A DNA stretch of 64,000 nt. Source: Platycnemis pennipes. Lineage: Eukaryota > Arthropoda > Insecta > Odonata > Platycnemididae. The translations under genes and the position numbers were made by a program. Below are positions 33,760 to 47,063 of this stretch, piece by piece (the first letter of the stretch is position 1; each line of letters opens with the position of its first letter). The stretch covers positions 120,734,133-120,798,132 of the forward strand of contig OW121853.1 of NCBI GenBank assembly GCA_933228895.1, given 5' to 3'. The notes beneath the pieces were generated by a model, which did not search any database, had not been told where the DNA came from, and saw only the letters and a list, made by a program, of their open reading frames with translations.

Positions 33760-34000
33760 TTCAAAAGTCGAAACAGTCATTCGCATTTTTTGGCCAACTC
33801 TCGTGGAACGTAATGGTGTGTGCAAGCAGTGGTGGACATTATGGATTCCAGTTGTGTGAATGTTCACCCAGGCAGATCGCATCTGCGTCGTCGTTACTGC
33901 ATTGTTTTAAATTCAAGTAAATAATATAAAGCTATTATATATAGTATTTTTTAACTTATTGAGAATTTATTTTCTTCCAAATGAGAAATAAATATTAAAT
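33760..34000 (+). repeat. Intra-unit dispersed repeat, first copy (copy 1)
   Basis: Resembles 35570-35800 in the same unit: both contain ttttttggcc, ctcgtggaa or ctagtggaa, gtggattccagttgtgt, then a gcgtctg-gtcgtcg segment. Further copies are near 49990, 51870 and 55340. Origin unknown. Confidence 0.65.
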
Positions 34001-35569
34001 TTGTAAGAATTTGAATCACTATAATATTGTCTTAATGTTCTCTATTTTGTCCTTAACTTAGTTGGGAAGGTATAATATTACATCGTCTTTGATGTTGATT
34101 TAAACCTTTAAACTTATTCATTTCGCTTTAATAGTGTTTAATTGGAGCATTTATGAATAATATGATGGAATGCTTAAAAATAGTACGCTATTCACAGTCA
34201 TGTAGTTGCATACAATACCTTTCTAATTCCCGAAGAATCTCGAGTTTTTTATTCTCGATGTTTTCTACTTTTCCTTTCAGCTAATAATGAGACTTTTCAA
34301 TGATTTAGCTCTATTTTTATGAAGGATAATTATATTTTGATAGTCCCAGGATCACTAGCAATCATTGAGGTTTATAAATTAGTGCTATAAATATTCTTTA
34401 TGCTGATTGCCAATTCCATTTCTCAGATTTCGAACAAAGATCTTGACCACCAACTGTGGATCAGTAGTTTATTGTATTCCCCAGTCTCATTACATTGATT
34501 TTAGTCTCCTCGAGACTCATGTATGATTTTCATTCGGTACTGCGTAGTTTTGGATCGAAACCTACAGATGCGATTCCCATATTATCTCCCGATTATATAC
34601 TCACAGAAGGGATAATTTTTAATAATCGCTTTATTAAAATAATTAAATCAAATTTACAATTCAAATTATATCAAATAATAATTAATTTGATACACGCTAT
34701 TTTATTCGTGTATAGGAGCAGGCGTAGCTGCAAAAGTGTGATTCATCTTCATCTAATATTTTGAGTTTGAATGGGAATAATTTTTTCTAGAATGACCAGA
34801 ATTAAAAAGCAAGAAAAAGATTGCATTTAGTTTTCGTAACATCGCAAAGGCTTAAGTAATATGTGTTTTTCATGAATTATTACATATTTTTTTATGAGCC
34901 AGAGTATTGTTGATGAGCCGGGATATCTAAAATCAGACGTTTGTTTGGGTTATGATAACATCGGCTTAGTGTAAACGTCTCTATTTGGTTTCTTTATTTA
35001 GAGTGATTGAGTCCTTTTAAAATTTTGTCAAAATTGCACATTATAAATTATTTCACGTACGTTAAATCTACGCATAACTAATAAATTTCATCAATAATTT
35101 TTAGGAATTTAGACTGCCGGTAATGTTTTTCGAAACGAGTTACTATTGCATGTTTAAGTAAATTTTGGTTGTATTTGAAAACTTGGTGTTCCATTCAGAA
35201 TTAACATCTCAAAGCATTTTCAAAGGTTGTGTACTAGCCGGGAAATCCTGATGTGCCGCTGTCATGCTCAATAGCAGGATTTCCAGGGTTAAAATTTCAA
35301 TTCAATTCGACCGGCAGTTAGTCTGGTTCCTTGAAAGAAATCCCAAGGTAATATGTACTGCTTGGTAGCTTAACCGGTCTTAAACCTAATCACCAAAATT
35401 ATTCTAACAGTCAAGTGTTTTTACTCCATTAAATGGTAAAATGTCGAAACCTTTCATTCTCCATCTAATAAAAATTTTTTAAATATAGATGAGGAAAGGA
35501 GTCTGTTCACAAGCATTATAACTCATGTTTTAGTCAAACTTTATTGTGAAAAGGTTATAGTTAAAAGTC

Positions 35570-35800
35570 AAAGCATTCGTTCGCCTTTTTTGGCCCTCTC
35601 TAGTGGAACATAACGGTGAGTAAAAGCAGCGGGTGACAATGTGGATTCCAGTTGTGTAAAATGATCACTTAGGCGGATGGCGTCTGGGTCGTCGTTTATC
35701 GCGAGTCAAGTAAGTAACATAAGGTATTGTAGTATATAATTAATGGAGAATTCATTTTCCTACAAATGAGAAATAAATATGAAATTTTCTGGAGCAGTTT
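35570..35800 (+). repeat. Intra-unit dispersed repeat, second copy (copy 1)
   Basis: Direct-orientation partner of 33760-34000, moderately diverged. Confidence 0.65.
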
Positions 35801-38206
35801 TAAAATAAGGTTTTCTTTAGTTGAATATCCCATATTTAATAATTGCATACCGTGAACTAAACATTTACCATCGCTTTAAAGTAATTATGTGAATGTAATT
35901 CTAACTTCATGGTGTTTTTCAATGCATAGAATGAACGTATGACGATTGCAATTGCATGCTGCCCAAGATTCCGCTAGGCGCAATATCAGGTTTTCAATGT
36001 TCACGATATCAATCTCCAAAAAATATCCAGTTTGTTGATCCCAGGCAGCTTTCCAGATTTTAGTGCAGCTTAACAATTGGTAGGGTTTTTTTTACATACA
36101 TCCTATGCACAGTAACAAAGGGAGTATGGTCTTGGTATCCTCCGATTGAATGTCGCCCTTGGGACATGAGCATGTATGGGGAAAGTTTTCCTCTGTGGCT
36201 GTTATGAAGCCGATACTTCTGTATATATCTCTCCTGCGTATACCTGAGCTATCACTTTTTCACCCCTCTCACATTTAACACTCCGTAGCATTCACTAAGA
36301 AACCCTCAATTTAGTTATCGCTTACAATTTTACCCTCTCATTATTGCGATTTGCTATAAATGCTTTGTATAACCATAAATGAATATCCAAAGACTGCGAA
36401 CTAGTCGTAAAATCCTTTACTGAGTTGCCCGCTGTTATACACAATAGCTGAATTTGCCCCGAGACAATTTCAATTCTCGATGTTAGGCAGATCGTCAATC
36501 AACTTATTTCTTGAATGCCGCAATCTCGAGGATCTTGGTAGCTTAACCGGTTGACATGCCTGGAACTAATTCAAAAGGATAAGAATGGAAATTCCAACCA
36601 AGGCGAATAGTTTTTTCTCTTTAAATTTTGCTATCTAGGGCATTATTTTTATAGTAAATAATGAAGAGTTTACAGTCCCATCAATATATAGAAAATAGTC
36701 CCATAAATAAAGCAGAAATTGATGTGATCCCTACTATGCAACATATGGTTAACGTGCGAAAATCCACACTTCTTCAGAGTAAATATAAAGTACGATTCAC
36801 GATGAAATGAAATAGTAACCACTGAAGGAGTTTGAAAATCGGTTGGCTGGTCATTTCGACTATCACTAGCCATAACGTCCTCAGAAAAAGACGAGACTCC
36901 TCAACTGGGAAGGAACGTTCGTTTACGGTTCTTAATTGTTTCCCAGAAAGATCTGTGGTCTATAAAACGATGAATCACGAAGCTAATTGGAAGATATTAG
37001 AGTATATATTCGACCCCGGGATTAATTCCTCCAATCCATCGTGATATTAAATTGATTTTTTGTAGGTCATAAATCAATTCCAAAGTTGAAGAGAAGGATT
37101 AAAATATAATTTACGCACTATAAATGATCGAAATTAGGGCATAGTAGTGTTGTATGTTGTGCAATTTTATCCTTACATACCCGTGATAAGGGCTCCTATA
37201 ACATGCATGCTCCAGTTTAGAAATCCTACTTTCAAATATTTTGGACGCTAAAAATGGCTCAATCATTAGAACTATAGCATAGAATCATATTTTTTAATGT
37301 TCACTCGGCTTTTAACGCAATGTTGGTCTTCATCGGAAATCCATTGGCCTATACTCCCTCCCTCGTTAGCATCACATATAGGTCGGCCTTCATAGTGAAT
37401 TTTCATGGTGTTTGGCAAATGAATACGATCTGAGGCAGAAACGCTTTATTTCATCACCATAATGAATTCGCATTATTTGAAACTTTGTGACTCAATTATT
37501 CCAAAGAATGTTTACGGGGTCTTGTTAATCGTGTTTCAACTCATTTATTTGATTATGTACAGCCAATTTTTCAAGGGAGGAGGATATAAGTGTTCATAGA
37601 GCAAGATGCTTTGAAGCTAAAATGAAATATTTCATACCCTGACCTCCTTCTTCAGAACACCTAGGAAACCGGAAGGAAAAGAACATTCATTAAACCTCTC
37701 AATTCATTTGCCTACCAAATCTAAGTCCTCTAATAACGTTCTACTCGGGGTGCTTTCTTCTTTTTGCGTCTTTTTGAGTCTCTTGATAGAATAATACGTC
37801 ACATCTTTCAACAAAATGTGATAATTTATTAATATTTCGATTCACAATCGGACCAGAAATATTGGCACTGTCTGAGAAGACGAGTAACAGTGCTAAGCAT
37901 CCGCATTAAGTTATTCAAAAATATTATAATTGAAGAGGAACCTATTCCAATGTAGCAAAGGCCATATCCCCTATTTTTTCTTCCCAATTGCACATTACTT
38001 ATCCGTGAATATTCATGTCCTTGGTGAGCGATTTTCAGCGATAAAAATAGATACAGGTAATATGTAACACACTCAATGCTGGCCTATTTCATGAAAACTT
38101 TTTTTTTCTTTTGTGTGAATAAATACATTATTATAAATGCTTTAAACATAAAATTTTTGCAATATAATAATAATTTCTTACTTAGCAACGAACATAACGG
38201 GACCTC

Positions 38207-38226
38207 ATGCCTTGACGTCAAGGCAT
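38207..38226. repeat. Perfect 20-bp palindrome atgccttgacgtcaaggcat
   Basis: Self-complementary over 20 bases, centred on gacgtc. Copy 3 has a 14-bp core of it at 56719-56732 and a second 20-bp palindrome with gaattc at the centre at 56758-56777. Confidence 0.9.
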
Positions 38227-38532
38227 CTGCCTCCGAGCCTACGAGCTCTCTGAAGTGAATTTAATGCTTTGTTAGTGTTGATCTCATTATTGAGGACGAG
38301 AGGTGTGACTGATTTCACTCAACTCTTAGTTGTGAATGTTCATGTGTAATTAATTGTGTTTGTATTGCAAACCTGCATGTTTACACGATGGTGTGTGGCA
38401 GGGGATCGTACGTGACTGGCCGTAACGAAAGTAACCACTCGAAACAAGATTTCACCCGAGATATACTCGTGCGCTATATTCATGCTATACCAATAATTCC
38501 ATTATTTCAGCGTCGCTCACCGAAGTCTACCC

Positions 38533-41500
38533 ATGGTATTCATTAGATCCAAACGCTATATTTTGCTTGAGGAAGTGAAGGGGAACCCGGGCAAATTCCA
38601 AGGATTCGCTCGCACGGAGGGAACACAGTCCGTCGACGGTCAGACCAAGTTCTGCGATCGGTGTGAAGTTTGGTGTCGTGTGCAGGAGGTATTGCTTGAG
38701 GTAAGTTCTTTGCAGCATGTTTTCCAGTCGTATCTTGGGATACAATAAATGTTAATTTATTTTGTGCCGTGTGGAAGTGCTAATTTACAAGTGTGAAGCT
38801 GTACTGAACGAGGAATATTCTTTCATTTGCTGTGCTTCCTCCCGAAAATGATCCCAAAAAGTGATTATCGGATTCTTGCGGTGCTTCTCTCTTCAGTCCA
38901 TACCATGTTCCGCGAAATGTGCATGTGCCGGTTTGCAATGTCTATCTTCGTCTCTTCGAGGTGTGTGATTTAACAAGTTGAGTGTGCGTGTGCTTTTCTG
39001 TGTGCCAATGTCCAACAATAAGTTGTGTAGAGACTTAGGAGTGATTGATTTTCCCTATTTTCTAGTTATGAATACTTTTTCGTATAGCAATCGTGCATAT
39101 TAACACGAGAGCGTGTGGCAGGGGATTGTAGGTGACTGTCCGCAACAAAATTAGTTATTCGGAACGAGAGCTCGCTCGATAAATTTCCTTCGTTTAATAA
39201 TGCTCTTCGAATGCACGCTGGCAAAGGCACGCTGTTGCTTGAGGATGCGAGAAATGGTAGATGAGGTAATCGAAAAAATTACAAATCTTTACTCGCACAG
39301 TAGAACTCAGTCCGACGACGGTCAGACGAAGCGAAGTTCAGCGATCCGTATGAGGTTTTGAGATCCCTGTGAAGACGGGTCAGCTGTTGCTTGGGGTAAG
39401 GTATTTGCAACATGTTATCTAGACGGAGCATGGGATACGATAAAAGTCAGTTCAATACGTGCCGAGTGGAAGTGCTAGTTTAGAAGTGAGGAGTCGTAAT
39501 GAGCCGGGATTCATTTGCAAAACTTCACCCCAAAAAAGTTCCCAAGTGATAAAAACCGCATTCGCGCTGTGCTCCTGTCTCCCGTGCTTACCAGGTTCCG
39601 CGAAATGTACAAAAGTTGGGTTGATTTGTGTGTCTTTGTCAATAGGAAACGTGTGATTTAATAAGTTAAGTGTGCGTGCGATTCTTGATGTAAACCCAAA
39701 AATTAGTTGTGCCTGCTCAGCAATTTGACAATATTTATTGCATCGTTCTCTACTTGGTCCTCCGTGAAAAGCGTATTTGGTGCTTCACACGAAAGGAACT
39801 CATTACGTACCCTTCAATACAGAACTACTTTCTTCGATAGCACTCAAGGAGGTGTCTTCAAATAATTCCCACGACCATTTCTCTGCGTAATTTAATACGC
39901 GGTGAATTTGAGTGTAGGCCTATCTGACCCATTAGTAACGTTAGCCTTAATTGTATAGCTAATCTGTAAACTGTATAGCTAATCAGCGATAGTGATGCAA
40001 AGGGTGAGAAGTGATTAAGTCGTTCAAATCGTTTGATCAACTTGTGTTTTTTTGTTTATTTTGGGGGTTGATATTAGTAATTCATGCGGTAGAGAAAACA
40101 AAATCCATTTCATCCCCTTTCCCCAATTTTCCCATTATTTCGAAAACATCCATATGTGATCATGCATTAGGAGTTTCCGGTAGAAGTCAGCAGATGGCAC
40201 TTAATTTCATAGATGTCAATGGTTTCTTCAAGCTTTTAAACCTATATTAAATTTTATGTGTCAAAAAAGGAAATAATTGACTCCTCTCGGAAATGAAAAT
40301 TAATTTATTAATTTTCCGCCATAAGCATAAGCACCCGATTGTAAAAATTAAGCAGTTTACTAATGACGTCACTCGACCACTTCAACCTTGATCGCCAAGT
40401 CAAATATCGCTTCAGTTTACGACGAGACTCCGTGGAAGAAAGAACGGTGGGTACACTTCGTTGATATCTTATGGTGTTCATTAGCTCTAGACTTCTTTCT
40501 TTGGCGACGGTTCTAGTTGTTTAAGTTTCGGGTAGGCCTAGCCTCGTTGAAATTTGCTTCTGCCAGAGTTTAACAATTCGTATTTTCGTTCTCATTCACG
40601 GATGAGAAAATATCCTTATTAATTTTTAGAAATTGAAACTGTAGGAATTTCAGTAATTGGCTTTTTGTGAATTTCGAATGAGAAACATCAGTGGGTAAAG
40701 ACAATATACTAACAAAACGTTTGTGCGAGTAATGTTATTTTAAACTATGTAGTGTTATTACGATATTTCAGCGTGAAATACAGGTCTAGGTTTACAGTCC
40801 ACGAAATGATGCTTTATAAGCATGCCATTTGACTGAAGTTGTGTTTGTTAATGGTCACCGGACTTATCTGAGGAAAAAAACGGGTGTCATTTAAAGTTGT
40901 GTAACGTGTGACTTTCCGTCGCCATCGTTCTCTGCGAGTTAAACTTACATAATCAGTATCCGTTGATCATTGTGGAGTCTGAAAGAACTAATTTATTTAT
41001 AGTATAATCATCTTTATGGGTAACTGAAATATATTTTTCTTGTTTAGCCTAAGTAATATCATGGGATCCGTAAGAATTGGATTTTTTAAATTTGATTCCA
41101 GACCAAAATTTGGTTTCTTACTCGATAATCTGATGAGCTATTTTATTTCAGGATTATTCTTTCTGCACGGGTACGGATGCTGTGAAGACGAGCAGCCATC
41201 AGAGGCAGTGTAATTCCAGCTTTTTAATGTTGGCTCGGAAGCAGAAGATCCCTAACGCAAGGAAAACCTGGAGATGGTGGAAGGTATGTTAGTCTATTTC
41301 CTTTTATTCCACGTAATGTATGAGGAGTATCCTGAGTGGTTTTACCTGTTATGTCCCAGGTTGGCTCCTGAACTGCGTTTGCTTGGGCGTACTCTTGCTA
41401 TTCGGTCATCGTGTGTTATCATGGTCATCCCCACGAGTGAAATCAGAGTCTATTGGTGGATAATTTTGGGCAAAGGCTCAGTTTCAAATCCTGGGAGGGG

Positions 41501-44500
41501 CGGTTACAGTTTCTAGATGTTTAAGCTGCTTGTGCAGGATTTTTTTCCTACGGTTGGTGGCATGGGGAAAGGACCTAAACCTCCTATCTTACTGGGCATA
41601 TTAAATTTCTCATAACCTTGTACTTAATACGATCATTTCATGAACTCCACCTTCACCACCAGACTGATATTTAGATTGATAACTTATTTCAGTAGTGTCT
41701 GGATTTTAATTTGAACGCCAAAATACATAGGTTCTTCCCAAAATGTCTAAAAAAGGTACCTGAAAAGTTTGTCAGTACAATGCCTGGCTGTGAATACAAG
41801 GTAAAACTTCGATAATTTTGGAATTTTTATAATATGACAAGCTGACCCGGCCACGCGTTGCTGTGGCTCAATCTGGTTAAATGGAAAGCGCACGTTTATA
41901 GTATGTTTAATTTCACAATTCTTATGGGTATACAATATATCTCAGCTGATCGATTGTTTTGCAGCTGGACACGCATATTTGTATATAATTTTAACGTCTT
42001 TACATGTCGTCACAAAGTAGAATATTTCAGGCAAGCATTTATTTCATCCGCTAGTGTCAATCGAGGAATTACAGGTAATGTTTGCCTGAAATGTGCAAGC
42101 AATATTAATGCGTTCTCAAATGGTCTCAGGATTCAACGGAAATCTTGCAATGATCGATCCAGAGCCTCGAGCGATGCTTTGTGCACCACTGTGCATTCAT
42201 CCCAAGCAATAAGTTGGCATTTCTGAAATATTTGTCCCATGCCGGATGATTTGAATATGTTTCACGTGAGTGTTTCAATGAATTGCAAGTTCAATGAGAT
42301 GCACATCCCGTCTCCAGTGTAATATTGTATTCTCGATATTGTACAAACCTTCATGGAGTGAACAAATCAAATAACCAAAGCTTCATGGAAATTGGATGAA
42401 TGTTGTGGTAATGCATGAAGTTATCAATATTGTATCGATACAGTATCGATATTGTAATGATACTTTATAAAACTTTGATAAAAACACCTAAATAATTTCA
42501 CCTCAATTTTGTATCAACAATGTATCGATGTATCCATATTTTATCGATATTATATCGATACAGTATCGACATTGAATTATCGATTTTGTAGAAACCTTCG
42601 CGGAGCGTACTCAATAACTTTCCAAAGTTTCATGGCGATCCGATGAATAGTGTAGTAATGCATAAGGACAAACACATTATATACATTCTATACAGTATCG
42701 ATATTGCAACGATACATTCCTTTTAAAAAATTAAATAATTTCACATCAATTTTGTATCAATAATGTATCGATTTATCGATACTTTAGCGATATTATATCG
42801 CTAAAGTATCGATATTGGAATATCGATTTCGTAGTCCTGTTTTCGGGAATGTACTCAACAACTTCCCAAAGTTTCATGGCGATCCGATCAATGGTGTAGT
42901 AATGCATAAAGGACACACACACACACACACATACATTCATTTTTATATATATAGATAAAATCTAGGGAAATGTTTGTATATCGTCATACAGGCGGTTCCA
43001 GATGGCCCAAGGTTTGATATTATTACAGTCGATACTGAATTATATTGCTACCATTGGACTTTCAAAAGGTTTTAGGTGCTGATATTAAACTAATAACATC
43101 ATTAAGCATGAACTGCGTCGACTCATTTTCCACTCTTTAATGAGCCAATCATCTTTATCTCTTCATTTTATGATTAAATTTCGCATGCCTGTCTCTTAAG
43201 ATCGTTTCACGTATCATGAATGTAATTTTAATTTAATTCGTATGAGTCATTCACCTCAAATGTAACGTACTTCTCGTGTAAATCATTATCGTAGGTGAAG
43301 TAAATAGGTTTTTCGTCCTATTTATTCAGTGTAGCAATGAAAAATTCAATGTTTCAGTGACAGTTTATACCAGAAATATATCAGGATTAATGGTTTCAGG
43401 ATTGAATTTTAGGTTTTGCTGTAGAAGTAAAAGTTAAGATAATTCAGATCAATTTCATTCGAGCTGAAGTATTTTGTTATATTTTGTAATCGATAAATGA
43501 TTGCATAATCAAAAAATATAACTATATTGCTATACAATTAGTTGATAAATTAACCCTTTGCCATTCTGGCTTCGATAAATTGGTATTTCGCTCTGTCACA
43601 AGGATGTGTGGTAGAGGCTGGTTAGTCACCTGCAGTGAACATTACTTTTCTGAGCACATGACAGAAAAAGCATTGGTTCTTAACTATTTGGTGTGATTTT
43701 TAATCTTTTTTAGAAATAAGGGTTCGCTTACGAAGCAGTCATGCTTGGTCATGGGGAAACTAAGGCTTGCACAGATATTTGAATATTGCTTTTTTTTATA
43801 TATTTAATGGTTTCATGAATACGTATTGAACAAATACACTTATATTGCTGTAAAATTTGCTGATATAATTGATAAGAAGATGGTACGGTTTCCTAATGGT
43901 CAAAATTCACTATTGTTATTTTTTTGCTATCATAGCGGAAAATTGAATTCAACCCATTGAGCCATATTGGTACATCAGGTCGAACTAGTTAGTCTAGAAT
44001 CCCGTTGCTTTTGGTGTTATTGCTTTTTTTTTAATTTTTAAGAAGATACAAATTTAGGCATGCAACATACGAGCATCCTAACAGTATTCCTCCAAGTTTG
44101 GCGTGGAAAACCCTGTTAATAGCCTTCTTAGAATCCGAAAAACCTTGTGCACTTTAATTTTCATTTCATCTCTTTAATGCATGTCATGAAAATTATTCTC
44201 TACACAGCTTCACAAGATCCAATTTTGCACAACCTCAATTATCATTGAAGAAATTTCGATTTTTCTACCTTTTTTGTGCAAATTATCCACCCGTATTGCT
44301 CCAAAATTGTGCGATAGTGGAATGCCAGTGGTACGCCTGGAATTTTAAGTACCTCCTAACAATTAAATATAAAAGTGCAATTACCAATCTTTTAGTTTTT
44401 GGTTCCTCGACTAAGTTTTTACAAATGTATGGTTTCATAAATTTAGTATTCCTTTAAATTACGGTACAATATACCGTATCCTTCTGTAAAAACTCTCGTT

Positions 44501-47063
44501 GGTGCATATTCAGGGACTGGTTGTTTTATTGAATGTGATTGTCTTAATAATCATTGACAGTTAATTACCTTTTCACTCAGCTTCAATGGGATAAAAGTTG
44601 TTGTATGTTTCGTCTTTCTTGAATACGCCTTTTGAGAAGGGTATTAAAACAATTGCGTTTCTGTGCTTCTTTTATCATTTCTATCTGTGAATAAATTTAC
44701 ATGCACATACAGTTATGTCTTATTCGATTATATTGTGTCACTTTGTTCGTTGGTAAAGTCATGGATATTTCACTCTTACCCATATACTTAACTCCAAGAA
44801 TTTCTCATCCATATTGAATGTCTTCACTTCACAACCGTAAGGATTACAACCATAATGAATACCGCTTCCTCAATTTATTTTTGATTCGAAAGGCTGGTGG
44901 GTATAAGTGATAAGTGACTTCCTAATACCTGACATTCAAATACTGATTAAGAGTCTTATGTTAGCATTTTCTGATCCAGCCATGAAGGGAACTAGCGATG
45001 GGGTGGGTAGTTAATATACTCATTACCAGCATAATCATTTAAGCTAAAAATGTCCAAATTAATTTCCACATTTTTGGACATTGTTCATTCTTTTCTCAAT
45101 AAGTGGCATCATAAACTTTCGTAAAATGGACAGGATTTGAACAAGAAGTACGGCAAAAGCATATATGGTAAATACAGAACTAGTGATGAAGGACGTCAAA
45201 GATACGAAATAAGTACATATGATGACATTATCAGATAGAAAATTCCAGTGAAGAGCTGCGTCAAACCAATTTTTGGATTGGTAATGATTATATTGATGTT
45301 GATATTCCAGCGTAGAGGTATTCACTTAATACTCTTTATAGTGGTTACCTACGCTCGTGATTAATAATTCAGGGTCACACGAAGAAAGGTAAAATTTTGA
45401 GAGTAGCACGAAACATAATTTGTTTGAATGATTACATTCTTGGTCGCGTAGAGGGACGTGATTAGAATCGGTTGCGGGATAACATCCGTTATTGAATGAG
45501 GTGATCTAAAGAGAAGGAACTTTTTCTTTTTAGATTATTTAGAACAGAGAAGAAACGAGAAAGTAAAAAAATGAAAGCACTTGTAAATGGATAGCAGCTG
45601 ATCCAGTAAGTTTATATTTTTTATTCAAATAAATAGATAGCTTTCGAAATAGAAACACTTGTATTCTGAATGAAAAACGTACTTTTCCTTAATATATTTC
45701 TTTTGATTTAATTATCATGCCACATAGAATAGAAGCCACATTTCATAGAAAGTAGCATGAAACTATGCCTTATGTGATATAAATAATGATAATAATAATA
45801 AAACTATTTGTAAATATCATCTCCCTCAATGATATATTAAAACATATATGGTAATACTTCTCTATTCAGTTTCTTCCAAATGATCCTAAGAATACATAAT
45901 GTTGTTATTACCAATGCATGGTTAAACTCCCTAAGAGATCATTTACATTCCTAAATTTAACGATTTTCGCACCATAATTATAAGAATTCCCTTCTTGCTA
46001 GTCCTTGCAGTCCAAAATAATTGCTAGTTTTAATCATATAGTTGACATTTGCATTTCTGGGCTATCCCCACCTTCTCGTACCTCAGATCTTCAACAAGAA
46101 TTTATAGAACTACACGATGCTTGGTCAAATGACCAATAATTTTTGTCGTCTCCCTCACTTTGTTGCGGTCCGTTAATTTGTGCTGCGGTCCACAGGCATA
46201 ACAGGAAGAAAATAATATTTACGAATTCACATATATCGCTGTTAGTGCACTTGAGTACTTGCCTTACTCCTAGGATACAACCATTGCAATTGCATCAGGT
46301 TCAAAATTACATTCGCCCTTAAAAAAAACTGATTATCAAGCACCGCTAGCTAAGTTACCATCCTAGTTCAGTTTTATATATTTTTTCATTACCATCAGTT
46401 ACAATGTTTCTTTAAATGCATGGACTTTTTATCCCATCTCTATTTTTATGCTTCCTGCATTAAATACTTCTCGGTTATTTCCTTTTTTTAAGTGCTCTAT
46501 TACAGAATACTGCGCTATACTTTCGGCATTATTTTTGTAGTAACATTATTCATGCAATAAAATATTTAAGCAATCCTATAAATTTACTAAAATTTACTTC
46601 TAATCTTCTTTTAAGAATTGGTCGAGTGTATGTTCTTCCTCATTTTTTATTTGTTGTATTTCTGCAGGCAGTATTATTTCATGCGGCTTACATATATATT
46701 CTTCAATTTCATTCAACCTTTATACTAACACGTATTTTCAAAGAGTAAATTACTGTTCGTATTAGTAATCTTATTATATTTTCCTTTTTGTCCATGCTTG
46801 ATAAAGAAAATATATCTTACAACTATGTATCATATTCCTTCAGAACAAAGATGGTAGCATTGACCGGTCATGCACCTCGTACCATAATGCTTACACAAAA
46901 ATGAATATTAAATAAAAGACTCGCTTCCACTCTCGACTAATCAGATTAGTTTAATGATTGGGTATGCATTTAAACAGTAAGTTTTTTTTTTAATATTCCT
47001 CTGTCGTTGCAGGCTAAAGTCAACCGATGGAACTTACCAGCGGCAGTATGTATCACGAGCTGA
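38533..47063 (+). CDS. Candidate novel array gene, copy 2: predicted 116-residue protein from three exons
   Basis: E1 acceptor ttatttcag at 38510; ATG at 38533 in good context (acccATGG); coding 38533-38700 (56 codons), donor GTAAGT. E2 41152-41283 (44 codons, acceptor atttcag, donor GTATGT). E3 starts 47013 after cgttgcag; stop TGA 47061-47063 (16 codons). All junctions are phase 0. The product starts MVFIRSKRYILLEEVKGNPG, contains CDRCEVWC, and has QCNSSFLMLARKQ then WRWWK. It is basic, without a signal peptide or membrane segment. I recognise no family. Support: splice-compatible open frames shared across three copies, and 5 of 9 E1 differences between copies are synonymous. Against: E2 differences are all non-synonymous and the protein is short. 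It may instead be a non-coding RNA. Confidence 0.38.
41152..41283 (+). CDS. E2 of candidate array gene, copy 2
   Basis: 44 codons fully open in phase 0, from DYSFCTGTDAV to ARKTWRWWK. Copy 3 has the same open exon (60123-60254) with donor GTAAGT; copy 1 carries TAG plus a one-base loss near its 3' end. Confidence 0.4.
42347..42912 (+). repeat. Three 75-bp modules at about 243-bp spacing inside the Helitron
   Basis: Modules at 42347-42421, 42592-42666 and 42833-42912 share a caaag-ttcatgg start, a gatg-at segment and a gtagtaatgcat end. The spacers are rich in tatcgata phrases. The spacer before the third module has a perfect palindrome with 18-bp arms (42775-42792 and 42796-42813). Confidence 0.85.
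42913..42931. repeat. (CA)n microsatellite near the Helitron 5' end
   Basis: About nine CA dinucleotides, next to the acatacattc run that leads into the element terminus. Confidence 0.9.

Larger units (their letters stand above)
20290..36670 (+). repeat. Tandem array of 16-kb unit, copy 1
   Basis: Homology to copy 2 begins near 20290 (copy 2 equivalent about 36670), and landmarks stay collinear with offsets of 16180-16380 to the unit end. Divergence is high over the left 1.5 kb and only a few per cent from about 22200 on. Specific to this copy: a jockey-like insertion (27827-28874) and a deletion of about 80 bases near 34790 relative to copy 2. It contains candidate exons E1-E5. Confidence 0.92.
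41838..42955 (-). mobile_element. Helitron, degenerate, with PIF1-helicase remains
   Basis: Absent from copies 1 and 3, where aatatga/taaaatct is continuous; insertion is exactly between A and T with no target duplication. On the minus strand it starts TCTATATATATAAAAATG and ends with a hairpin GCCAC..GTGGC (plus-strand 41850-41867), then cgggtcagCTTG, where Helitrons normally have CTRR. Minus-strand frame 42225-41900 reads WDECTVVHKASLEALDRSL, FRQTLPVIPR, ADEINACLKYSTL and LYTNMRVQLQN, the motif II-III part of a Helitron RepHel helicase, broken by TGA at 42133-42135 and 42010-42012. The Rep domain is absent. Confidence 0.9.

Noticed and set aside
41858..42226. Plus-strand 122-residue open frame in the copy 2 insertion
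   Set aside because: It is the antisense of the decayed Helitron helicase, whose motifs read on the minus strand.
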